NCBI GenBank assembly: GCA_910575505.1
Contig: CAJTFK010000015.1
Span: forward strand, 1 to 64,000
DNA length: 64,000 nt
Direction: 5' to 3'
Source of the DNA: Oscillospiraceae bacterium
GTDB taxonomy: Bacteria > Bacillota > Clostridia > Oscillospirales > Oscillospiraceae
Shown: piece after piece, positions 35,995-43,675 of the stretch
Numbering within the stretch: the first letter of the stretch is position 1
Layout: each line of letters begins with the position of its first letter
The notes under the pieces: generated by a model
What the model was told of the DNA's origin: nothing
What the model saw: the letters and a program-made list of their open reading frames with translations, nothing else
Databases searched by the model: none
Made by a program: the position numbers and the translations under genes

Positions 35995-38289
35995 CTAATC
36001 CTCAATCAGTCCCGCTTCCTTGAATTTCCGATACAGCACATGGGGTGTGATGGGACAGCAGTTGATGGCCACGCCGGTGGCGTTCAAAATGGCGTTGCGG
36101 ATGGCCGGGGCTCCGGAGCAGGCCGGAGGCTCGCCCAGGGCCTTGGTGCCGTAGGGAGAGGTGGGTTCCGGGTTTTCCACGAATTCCGCCTCCAGGGTGG
36201 GATGGTCCATGAAGGTGGACAGCTTGTAGTCCAGCAGGTTGTTGTTCAGAGGCCTGCCGGTTTTTTCGTCAAATTTCAGCTCCTCGCTGAGGCCGTAGCC
36301 AATGGCCATGGACATGCCGCCGTGGACCTGAGCCTCGGCCAGGGCGGGGTTGATGAGGGTACCGCAGTCGTGGACGTTTACCAGGTTCAGCAGCTTCACC
36401 TTGCACATGGGGATGTCTACCTCGACTTCCGCGAAGGAGCAGCCGAAGGAATAGGCGTTGCTCTTGATCTGGGCGGTGGTCTCGGCGGTGATGTGCTGGC
36501 TGTGCTCCAGGGAATAGAGGCTTTCCGTGGCCAGGTCTCCCAGGGATTTCAGCACCCGGCCGTCGCTCTTCCGGATGATCTGGCCGTCTGCCAGGTCCAG
36601 ATTGCTCACAGGCATCCGGGTCTGTTCGTGGGCGACGGTCAGAATGCGCTCCCGAAGGGCCTGAGCCGTCTGCATGATGGAAAAGCCGCCGATGTAGGTC
36701 TGCCGGGAAGCATAGGCACCGGTGCCGAAGGGGGTCACGTCGGTGTCCTGGGTGGAAACCACATGGACGTCTTTCAGAGGAATGCCCACGGCGTCCGCCA
36801 CCATTTGGGAATAGGCGGTGTCGCAGCCCTGGCCGATCTCCGTCTCGCCGGTCTGGAACTGGAGAGAGCCGTCCTGATTCAGCACCATCCGGCAGGAGGA
36901 GGACTCCAGAGAGATGGGCCACACGGCGGTATTGTACCAGAACACCGCCACCCCCACGCCCCGGCGGACGGGGCCGGTCTGCTGCTGGTATTCCTGATAC
37001 TTCCGGCGGTAGTCAATGGCCGCCATGCCCTTCTCCATGCACTGGCTGAAGGTGTCGCTGTACAGCTCGTTTTTGGAAAAGCCGTCCACATAGCCCACGG
37101 GCATCAGATTCTTCCGGCGGAACTCCAGAGGTGTGATGCCGACGGCCTTGCAGATATCGTCAATGTGGCTCTCCCCAGCAAACATGGCCTGGGGGATGCC
37201 GTAGCCCCGCATCGCGCCGGCAGCGGGCCGGTTGGTGTACACCGTCCAGCAGTCGCACTCCAGATTTTCACAGGGATAGAGCTGAGGGAAGGCGTTCATG
37301 CCCTTGGCATTGACGCCGTGGCCGTGGGAGGCGTAGGCCCCCTGATTGGAAAAGGATTCGAATTTCCGGGCGGCAAGGGTGCCGTCTGGGCGGACGTAAG
37401 AAATGATATGGGTGCGAATGGCGTGGCGGACCCGGTTGGAGACAAAGGTCTCCTCCCGCGTACACTCCAGCTTTACCAGCCGCCCTCCCATCTGCGCGGA
37501 GCACCAGGCGCACAGAGGTTCATACAGGGCGTCCTGCTTGTTGCCGAACCCGCCGCCGATGTAGGGCTTGATGATGCGGACCTTGCCCCAGGGGATGCCC
37601 AGCGCCTGCCCCACCACCCGGCGCACAATGTGGGGAATCTGGGTGGAGCTAACCACCACCATCCGGCCCGCCTCCTCATAGGCGAAGCAGCCGTGATTTT
37701 CAATGTGGCAGTGCTGGACCGTGGGGGTGTCATACCAGCCTTCGACCCTGATCAGGCCGGGCTCCTGCCGGGCGGTCTCGTAGTCCCCCCGGCGGATGTC
37801 GGAGTGGGCCAGAATGTTATGGGGATACTTCTCATGAAGCTGGGGAGCGCCCTCCTCCATGGCCTTCTGGACGTCCAGCTCAAAGGGCAGTTCCTCATAT
37901 TCCACCTTGAGGGCCCGGACGGCCTGGGCCGCCGCCACCTCGTCCTCGGCAATCACCGCGGCCACCTCGTCGCCGTAGTAGCGGACATGCCGGTTCAGCA
38001 GCAGCCGGTCTGCCACATCCTGATGGTGGGGGTCCGTGGACCAGGGGTGCCCTGCCGTGGGAAAGGGGATGTCCGGCACGTCGAAGCAGGTCAGCACCTT
38101 CACCACGCCGGGAATGGCCTCCGCCTCCGCTTTGTCAATGGACGTGACAAAGCCGTGGGCAATGGTGGAGTGGCAGATTTTCACAATCATGGCTTCGCGG
38201 CCGCAGAGATCATCCGTGTATTTGGCGCGGCCCGTGGCCTTTTCATAGGCGTCCACCCGGGTCACGCTTTTGCCGACGCTTTTGCTCAT
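35995..38289 (-). CDS. xdhA: Xanthine dehydrogenase molybdenum subunit
   Basis: 764-aa catalytic subunit carrying the molybdopterin cofactor; hydroxylates purine rings with water. The family blocks TGRAKYTDD near the N-terminus, IGGGFGNKQD, AAGAMRGYG and ETEIGQGCDTAYSQ are present, and the catalytic glutamate is E720 in LGEPP. Length is normal for a split enzyme. First gene of xdhA-B-C; ATG 38289 follows AAAAAGGAGG. Exact substrate (xanthine, hypoxanthine or other heterocycle) cannot be read from sequence. Confidence 0.92.
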   Translation of the reverse strand: MSKSVGKSVTRVDAYEKATGRAKYTDDLCGREAMIVKICHSTIAHGFVTSIDKAEAEAIPGVVKVLTCFDVPDIPFPTAGHPWSTDPHHQDVADRLLLNRHVRYYGDEVAAVIAEDEVAAAQAVRALKVEYEELPFELDVQKAMEEGAPQLHEKYPHNILAHSDIRRGDYETARQEPGLIRVEGWYDTPTVQHCHIENHGCFAYEEAGRMVVVSSTQIPHIVRRVVGQALGIPWGKVRIIKPYIGGGFGNKQDALYEPLCAWCSAQMGGRLVKLECTREETFVSNRVRHAIRTHIISYVRPDGTLAARKFESFSNQGAYASHGHGVNAKGMNAFPQLYPCENLECDCWTVYTNRPAAGAMRGYGIPQAMFAGESHIDDICKAVGITPLEFRRKNLMPVGYVDGFSKNELYSDTFSQCMEKGMAAIDYRRKYQEYQQQTGPVRRGVGVAVFWYNTAVWPISLESSSCRMVLNQDGSLQFQTGETEIGQGCDTAYSQMVADAVGIPLKDVHVVSTQDTDVTPFGTGAYASRQTYIGGFSIMQTAQALRERILTVAHEQTRMPVSNLDLADGQIIRKSDGRVLKSLGDLATESLYSLEHSQHITAETTAQIKSNAYSFGCSFAEVEVDIPMCKVKLLNLVNVHDCGTLINPALAEAQVHGGMSMAIGYGLSEELKFDEKTGRPLNNNLLDYKLSTFMDHPTLEAEFVENPEPTSPYGTKALGEPPACSGAPAIRNAILNATGVAINCCPITPHVLYRKFKEAGLIED

Positions 38290-38334
38290 GGGAACCCTCC
38301 TTTTTCAGACACAACACAGGGGATAGATGATCAA

Positions 38335-38363
38335 TATGGGAAGAAAATTTGCGTTTTTGTCAA
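38335..38363 (-). promoter_or_regulatory. Possible promoter of the xdh operon
   Basis: Consensus TTGACA (38358-38363) with a CATATT (38333-38338) 19 bases further; spacing is long, so the -10 is uncertain. It overlaps the divergent mocA promoter. Confidence 0.4.
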
Positions 38364-38377
38364 AAGCAGGATATACT
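38349..38377 (+). promoter_or_regulatory. Promoter of mocA
   Basis: TTGCGT (38349-38354), 17 bases, TATACT (38372-38377). Confidence 0.6.
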
Positions 38378-38476
38378 AAGCGGGAGATACGGATATTCCG
38401 CCGCGGAACCGCTTGATGACGGAATCTCTTCTGTCTCCTCGTTCCTGTCTTAACAAAATAACAATTGGGGGATGCA

Positions 38477-39085
38477 ATGGATACATTGAAATTGGGCTGT
38501 GTGGTTATGGCGGCGGGGAATGCCGCCCGTTTTGGGGACAACAAGCTGGCGGCGGAGCTCCAGGGCCGGAGTCTGATTCATCGCGCCTTGGAGGCAGTGC
38601 CCTCCAAGATGTTCAACACCGTGGCCGTGGTGACTCAATACCCGGAAATCATGGAGCTGGCCGCAGAATTCCAGTTCACCGCCGTCTGTAATGAGCACCC
38701 GGACTGGGGCATCAGCCACACCATTAAACTGGGCCTTGACGCCCTGGGGGACTGCAGCGGGGCCCTCTTCCTGGTCAGCGACCAACCCCTTTTGAAGCGG
38801 GAGACCGTGGCGGCGCTGGTGCGGCTGTGGGAGTCTCAGCCGGAGAAAATCGCCGCATTGGCGCACGACGGCGTCCGGGGCAATCCCTGCGTCTTTCCCG
38901 CCCGGCTCTTTCCGGAGCTGAGGGAGTTGGAGGAGGACCGGGGCGGAAATACCGTCATCCGACGGCACGAGGCGAATTTAATCCTTCTGGAAGCGGCGGA
39001 AGAGGAGCTGACCGACGTGGATACGCCGAGGGCTATGGAAGAGCTGAGCGCAGAACGTGAACAGAGAAGATTCAGGGGGCGGTAA
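38477..39085 (+). CDS. mocA: MocA/YgfJ-like molybdenum cofactor nucleotidyltransferase
   Basis: 202-aa NTP transferase that attaches CMP (or AMP-type moiety) to molybdopterin for hydroxylases. The nucleotide loop VMAAGNAARFGDNKL is at the N-terminus, the LVSDQPLL metal region in the middle and GNPCVFPARLFPEL later. Divergent from xdhA, as expected for a maturation enzyme of the same cluster. ATG 38477 is chosen for the GGGGG site; TTG 38465 is possible. Its last 14 bases overlap the end of the opposite-strand gene at 39072. Confidence 0.85.
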   Translation: MDTLKLGCVVMAAGNAARFGDNKLAAELQGRSLIHRALEAVPSKMFNTVAVVTQYPEIMELAAEFQFTAVCNEHPDWGISHTIKLGLDALGDCSGALFLVSDQPLLKRETVAALVRLWESQPEKIAALAHDGVRGNPCVFPARLFPELRELEEDRGGNTVIRRHEANLILLEAAEEELTDVDTPRAMEELSAEREQRRFRGR

Positions 39086-39500
39086 CGTCCTCTGTTTCTT
39101 TTTTGTCCCCAAAGTCCGCGATTGCTTCGTCCACCTCCGGATTGTTCAGGGTTTTTGCGTAGTTTATCAGCCACGCAAGCGCCGCCGGAAAAGCCGCCCG
39201 CAGCAGTTCTGCCGCCCTCCGAAACTCCCACTCCTGCCATTCCGGTTCCTGAAACAGACACGACGGGACCACCTTGGGGAGATGTGCGGCCACCCAGTCC
39301 GGCGGCAAACGCAGCATCTCCCGCCGGGCCGCCTCGATGTTGGCGGCGTTCTGGCTGAGGCAGCCGGTTTCCAGAATCTCCCGCAAAACCGCCTCCGCCG
39401 CATCTTCCGGAAAGGTCTCGATTTCGGAAAGCCGTTTAGACGCCCCCAGACAGAAACGGTCCATGCGCTCCCACAGCCGCCGTTCGTAATCGCTGGTCAT
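39072..39500 (-). CDS. Unknown protein coupled to the fused Mo hydroxylase
   Basis: 142-aa acidic, helical, soluble protein without a recognised motif; it starts MTSDYERRLWERMDRF. The ATG overlaps the hydroxylase stop by four bases (ATGA), so it is made with that enzyme, and its end overlaps mocA on the other strand. Candidates would be a chaperone-like or cofactor-insertion helper, but nothing in the sequence proves it. Not similar in visible motifs to the 104-aa protein next to ssnA. Confidence 0.75.
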   Translation of the reverse strand: MTSDYERRLWERMDRFCLGASKRLSEIETFPEDAAEAVLREILETGCLSQNAANIEAARREMLRLPPDWVAAHLPKVVPSCLFQEPEWQEWEFRRAAELLRAAFPAALAWLINYAKTLNNPEVDEAIADFGDKKETEDVTAP

Positions 39501-42046
39501 TTCCGGGTGTAGGGCGTATTCTCCAGGGGCAGCGACGTGCGGAACCGTCCGTCGTAGCGGAAATAGGCGTCAGCAATGGCGGGGGCAGTGGGAATGGAAG
39601 TGATCTCCCCGATACCGATGGCTCCGCAGGCCACATCCAGCCCCTCCTTTTCCACGATAATGGGCACGATCTCCGGGATCTGATTGGCCCGAAACAGGCC
39701 CAGGGTGCCGAATTTTGCCGTGGGCTTGCAGTCTGTCAAAGGATAGCGTTCTGTCAGGGCGTAGCCCATGGACATGACCACGCCGCCCTCGATCTGTCCC
39801 TCCACGGACAGGGGATTCACCGCCCTGCCTACGTCATGGGCGGCTATGATCTGTTTCAGCCTGCCCTCGTCGTCCAGAACGCACACCTGCGTGGCGTAGC
39901 CATAGGCGATGTGGCTGACGGGGTTGGGCACGTCCGCCCCCAGGGGGTCCGTTTTGCCCAGGTACTCGCCATAGAATTCCTTCCCGTTCAGGCTCTCCAG
40001 CCCCGCGGTCTCCAGGGCGGAGCGCAGGTCCTGACAGGCCCGGCGGCAGGCCTCGCCGGTAAACAGGGTCTGACGGGAGCCGGAGGTGGTGCCGGAATCC
40101 GGGGCGGAATAGGTATTGGACCGCTCGTAGACAATCTGTTCCGGTCCCAGACCCGTCTGGGTGCAGACCATCTGGGTCAGCACGGTGCCCAGACCCTGGC
40201 CGATGCAAGAGGCCCCGGCGAAAATGTGGACCTTTCCGTCCTCCACTGCCAGACGCACCCGGCCCGTGTCCGGAATGCCCACGCCTACGCCGGCGTTCTT
40301 CATGGCACAGGCGATGCCGGCATAGGGCGCGGCGTCATAATAGGGCTTCACCGCCTCCAGTGTTTCCGCCAGACCGGTGGACGCATCCACGATCTGGCCG
40401 TTGGGCAGCTCCTGCCCGGGGCGGATGGCGTTGCGCCAGCGAATTTCCCAGGGGCTGATGCCCACAATGTCCGCCATCTGGTTCAAAAGACTCTCGATGC
40501 AGAAACAGGTTTGGGTGACGCCAAAGCCCCGGAAGGCCCCGGCGGGGGGATTGTTGGTGTAGTAGGCCCAGCCGTCAATCTCAAAGTTCTGGTAATTATA
40601 GGGCCCGGCGGCGTGGGTGCAGGCCCGCTCCAACACCGGCCCGCCCAGGGAGGCATAGGCCCCGGTGTCGGCGATGACCTCAGCGGCCACCCCCTGGATG
40701 ATGCCGTTTTCGTCGCAGCCCAGGGAAAATTCCATCTCCATGGGGTGGCGCTTGGGATGGATCAGGAGGCTCTCGGCCCGGGTCAGCTTCACCTTCACCG
40801 GTCGCTTGGTCAGGTAGGCGATAAGGGCGGCGTGATGCTGGACCGTCACGTCCTCCTTGCCGCCGAAGCCGCCGCCCACCAGACAGTTGCGGACTTTCAC
40901 CAGTTCCGGCGGCAGACCCAGCATCTTCATGGTCTCGTGCTGGGTGTCATAAGCGCCCTGGTCGGTGGAGAGGATCATGACCCCCTCCCCGTCAGGGTAG
41001 GCCACGGCGCACTCCGGTTCCAGGAAGGCGTGTTCCGTCCAGGGGGTGGAAAACCGCTGGGTCAGAACGTGCTTGCTCTTGGCAATGGCCTCCGCCGGGT
41101 TGCCCCGCTGGATGTGCTTGTGGGCCAGCAGATTTCCCTCCTGGTGTACCAGGGGTGCGTCGGGCAGCATGGCTTCCCGGGGGCTGCGGACCATGGGCAG
41201 CTCCTCATAGTCCACCCGTACCAGAGACTTGGCCTGAGCCAGGATTTCCGGCGTTTCAGCAGCCACCAGACAGATGGCGTCCCCCAGATAGTGGGTGATG
41301 TCCCCCACGGCGATCATGGTGTCCCAGTCCTGTTTCAGATGGCCCACCTTGTTGCTGCCGGGCACGTCGGCGGCGGTGAACACCCCCACCACGCCGGGCA
41401 GGGCCTCGGCCTCTTCCGTGTGAATGGCCAGCACCCGGGCCCTGGGATATTGGGAACGGACGGCGCTGCCGTAGATCATGCCGTCCAGATAGATGTCGTC
41501 GGGATAGACGCCAGTCCCCGTCACCTTTTCCTCCACGTCCACCCGGGGGACCCGTGCACCAAGAGACCAGTCTCTGGGGCTCTCCGGCACGGTCCCGGTC
41601 CGGAAGCACTCCGCCGCCAGCAAAATGGCGTCAATGATCTTGACGTATCCGGTGCAGCGGCAGATGTTGTTCCGAATGGCAAAGGCCGCCTCCTCCCGGC
41701 TGGGATTCGGATTCATGTCCAGAAGGCCCTTGGCGCACATCACCATGCCGGGAATGCAGAATCCGCACTGGACCGCCCCGGCATGGCCGAAGGCATATGT
41801 ATAGACCTGTTTCTCGAACTCCGTCAGGCCCTCCACCGTGACGACGCTCTTTCCCTCCAGCTTGTCCGTCTGAGGGATACAGGCCCGGGCGGCCTTTCCA
41901 TCAATCAGCACCGTACAGGTGCCGCAGGCCCCCTCGCTGCATCCGTCCTTTACGGAGGTCAGGCCCAGGACGTCCCGCAGGAAGCGGATGAGCTTCTGGT
42001 TTTTCTCCACGGTCACAGGTTTGCCGTTTACGGTAAATGCTGCCAT
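39497..42046 (-). CDS. Fused FeS-Mo hydroxylase (selenium-type xanthine dehydrogenase)
   Basis: 849 aa. N-terminal two-cluster FeS domain (C36, C41, C44, C56; C94, C97, C129, C131) joined directly to a molybdopterin domain with GGGFGGKED, AGAFRGFG, GQGLGTVLTQM and catalytic E814 in GIGEITS. There is no FAD part, as in XdhD-like and aldehyde oxidoreductase-type enzymes. Homologues in purine-using anaerobes carry a labile selenium on Mo and oxidise purines; that is family knowledge. Without FAD it needs an electron acceptor, perhaps YgfK. ATG at 42046; own promoter upstream. Confidence 0.88.
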   Translation of the reverse strand: MAAFTVNGKPVTVEKNQKLIRFLRDVLGLTSVKDGCSEGACGTCTVLIDGKAARACIPQTDKLEGKSVVTVEGLTEFEKQVYTYAFGHAGAVQCGFCIPGMVMCAKGLLDMNPNPSREEAAFAIRNNICRCTGYVKIIDAILLAAECFRTGTVPESPRDWSLGARVPRVDVEEKVTGTGVYPDDIYLDGMIYGSAVRSQYPRARVLAIHTEEAEALPGVVGVFTAADVPGSNKVGHLKQDWDTMIAVGDITHYLGDAICLVAAETPEILAQAKSLVRVDYEELPMVRSPREAMLPDAPLVHQEGNLLAHKHIQRGNPAEAIAKSKHVLTQRFSTPWTEHAFLEPECAVAYPDGEGVMILSTDQGAYDTQHETMKMLGLPPELVKVRNCLVGGGFGGKEDVTVQHHAALIAYLTKRPVKVKLTRAESLLIHPKRHPMEMEFSLGCDENGIIQGVAAEVIADTGAYASLGGPVLERACTHAAGPYNYQNFEIDGWAYYTNNPPAGAFRGFGVTQTCFCIESLLNQMADIVGISPWEIRWRNAIRPGQELPNGQIVDASTGLAETLEAVKPYYDAAPYAGIACAMKNAGVGVGIPDTGRVRLAVEDGKVHIFAGASCIGQGLGTVLTQMVCTQTGLGPEQIVYERSNTYSAPDSGTTSGSRQTLFTGEACRRACQDLRSALETAGLESLNGKEFYGEYLGKTDPLGADVPNPVSHIAYGYATQVCVLDDEGRLKQIIAAHDVGRAVNPLSVEGQIEGGVVMSMGYALTERYPLTDCKPTAKFGTLGLFRANQIPEIVPIIVEKEGLDVACGAIGIGEITSIPTAPAIADAYFRYDGRFRTSLPLENTPYTRK

Positions 42047-42099
42047 AAATACTCCTTGCCCCGTGCCCGCTCCGGTCCCACGGTATTTGTTGATTTCCG

Positions 42100-42115
42100 G
42101 AAAGGTCGACCTTTC
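42100..42115. promoter_or_regulatory. 16-bp palindrome downstream of the hydroxylase promoter
   Basis: Perfect palindrome GAAAGGTCGACCTTTC about 12 bases after the -10 box, where a repressor could block transcription. A related GAGAGGTCGACCCTTTC lies at 33829-33845. Confidence 0.4.
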
Positions 42116-42126
42116 TGATATTGTTC

Positions 42127-42155
42127 ATTATACATGAACTTTCTGCAATACACAA
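42127..42155 (-). promoter_or_regulatory. Promoter of the fused Mo hydroxylase operon
   Basis: TTGTGT (42150-42155), 17 bases, TATAAT (42127-42132), ~80 bases before the start codon. Confidence 0.8.
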
Positions 42156-42219
42156 CAACACTTTTGTCATATCGTTATTCTATCTTTAGTCTAACGGTGT
42201 ACCCCTGCCGGGCAAACAG

Positions 42220-42252
42220 CTGGCCGCCTGCCCCATACGGAGCGGCGGCCAG
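42220..42252 (-). terminator. Likely terminator of thiN
   Basis: 9-bp GC-rich stem (42220-42228 with 42244-42252) followed by CTGTTTG on the minus strand. Confidence 0.5.
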
Positions 42253-42289
42253 TTTCTGATTGATGCAGTTTTCCGCCGGGGGAACGTCC

Positions 42290-42922
42290 TCATGCCAGAG
42301 GCGGCAGCTCCCAGCCCACCGCCAGAGCGCCTCTCCTGACGGAGACCCGGGCCGTGGGCTCCACGATGTGGTTGCTGACGCCCAGGGGAAACTCCGGCGT
42401 CAGCACGGCATTGCTCAGGGGATACTGGACGCCGGACTCGTCCACGCCCTCCGCCCGGTCCCCCAGGCAGAACACCGAGAGCAGGCCCCATTCCACCGTC
42501 CTCGCCACACGGACCTCCCCGTTTTCAATGACCGTCCAAAGGAAATCGTTGTCGAACAGGAAGCCCAGGGCCCCCCGGCGGCGGAGGAAGAGGAGGGACT
42601 GGAGGTTGGCCAGGGTGTGGTCCAGCCGCCTGCCGCCGGTGCCGCCGTAAATGAGAAAATCCGTGCAGCCCCGCTCCAGCCCCGCCCGGAGAGCGGCCAG
42701 GGTATCGGTGTCGTCCTTCTCCACCGGCAGGCGGCGGACCCGGGCGAAGTCCGCCGGGGGCTCCATAGAGTCGAAATCCCCCACCAGCAGGTCCGGACGG
42801 ATGCACTCCTCCAGACAGACCCGGTAGCCCGCGTCTGCGGCGATAACGAAATCACCAGGATCGCCGGGGCGCTCCCGCAGACCGTAATAGCTTCCGGCGG
42901 CAAACACAAAGCAGCGTTTCAT
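42290..42922 (-). CDS. thiN: Thiamine pyrophosphokinase
   Basis: 210-aa enzyme converting thiamine to thiamine diphosphate with ATP. Conserved parts: ADAGYRVCLEE, PDLLVGDFDSM, the DDTDTLAALRAGLERG block and GGTGGRLDHTLANL-like sequence (here GGTGGRRLDHTLANL). Start 42922 with GGAGGGGGGA; the longer frame has no site. It follows engB by 95 bases and is probably the last gene of the lon-engB run. Confidence 0.9.
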   Translation of the reverse strand: MKRCFVFAAGSYYGLRERPGDPGDFVIAADAGYRVCLEECIRPDLLVGDFDSMEPPADFARVRRLPVEKDDTDTLAALRAGLERGCTDFLIYGGTGGRRLDHTLANLQSLLFLRRRGALGFLFDNDFLWTVIENGEVRVARTVEWGLLSVFCLGDRAEGVDESGVQYPLSNAVLTPEFPLGVSNHIVEPTARVSVRRGALAVGWELPPLA

Positions 42923-43016
42923 AGGGTCCCCCCTCCTGTTCCTCCATATGACAGGCAGCGCACTTCCCAAGGCTTCCGGCATTCTCCGGGGCTTCGGGGC
43001 ACGTTCCGCAGGCCGT

Positions 43017-43616
43017 TCATCCGCGCCAGCCTTCGCAGGCGGTGTTCAGCAGTCCTATCAGCTCCTCTTTTCCTGTGCCCTTTTCCGCGGAGAAGGGAAT
43101 CAGCACATCCCCCTCCCCCAGCTCCAGGGTCTCACGAATCAGAGCAAGGGCGGGCTCCACCTGACTGCGCTTCAGCTTGTCCAGCTTGTTGGCCACAATA
43201 AGCTCCGGACAGCCCGTCTCCCGGAACCAGCTGTGCATTGTCACGTCGTCCGCCGTGGGCTTGTGGCGGATGTCCACAATCAGCACCCCCGCGGTCATGC
43301 GGGCCTCCTGAAAATAACGCTCCATCAGCCGGCCCCAGCGCTCCTTTTCCGCCCGGGAAACCCTGGCATAGCCGTAGCCCGGCAGATCCACCAGATAGGC
43401 CCGCCTGTCCACGGAAAAATAATTGATCTGGGTGGTCTTTCCCGGAGAGGACCCCACATAGGCCAGGTTCTTCCGGCCCACCAGACGGTTGATGACAGAG
43501 GATTTCCCCACGTTGGACCGCCCTGCGAAGGCAAACTGAGGCAGTCCGTCCCAGAAAAACTGCTCCGCGCCGGCAGCGGACCGGACAAATTCCGCTTTTC
43601 CAAAGTTCAGAGGCAT
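43017..43616 (-). CDS. engB: Ribosome biogenesis GTPase YsxC/EngB
   Basis: 199-aa GTPase for 50S assembly. G1 AGRSNVGKSS, G2 region SPGKTTQINYF, G3 DLPGYGYARV, G4 ANKLDKL and G5 PFSAEKGTG are intact. Start 43616 follows AAAAGGAG. It lies after lon across a terminator-like hairpin, in the gene order lon-engB typical of Firmicutes. Confidence 0.95.
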   Translation of the reverse strand: MPLNFGKAEFVRSAAGAEQFFWDGLPQFAFAGRSNVGKSSVINRLVGRKNLAYVGSSPGKTTQINYFSVDRRAYLVDLPGYGYARVSRAEKERWGRLMERYFQEARMTAGVLIVDIRHKPTADDVTMHSWFRETGCPELIVANKLDKLKRSQVEPALALIRETLELGEGDVLIPFSAEKGTGKEELIGLLNTACEGWRG

Positions 43617-43640
43617 ACAGACTCCTTTTCCTTCTTTCGG

Positions 43641-43667
43641 CAAAAGGCCGGAATTCCCGGCCTTTTG
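43641..43667 (-). terminator. Hairpin between lon and engB
   Basis: 11-bp stem (43641-43651 with 43657-43667) whose last pairs include a T run on the minus strand. It may reduce read-through from lon into engB. Confidence 0.65.
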
Positions 43668-43675
43668 TTCGTTCT

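Noticed and set aside
36040-38379. 779-codon plus frame opposite xdhA
   Set aside because: Antisense shadow of the Mo subunit.
39836-42118. 760-codon plus frame opposite the fused hydroxylase
   Set aside because: Antisense shadow.
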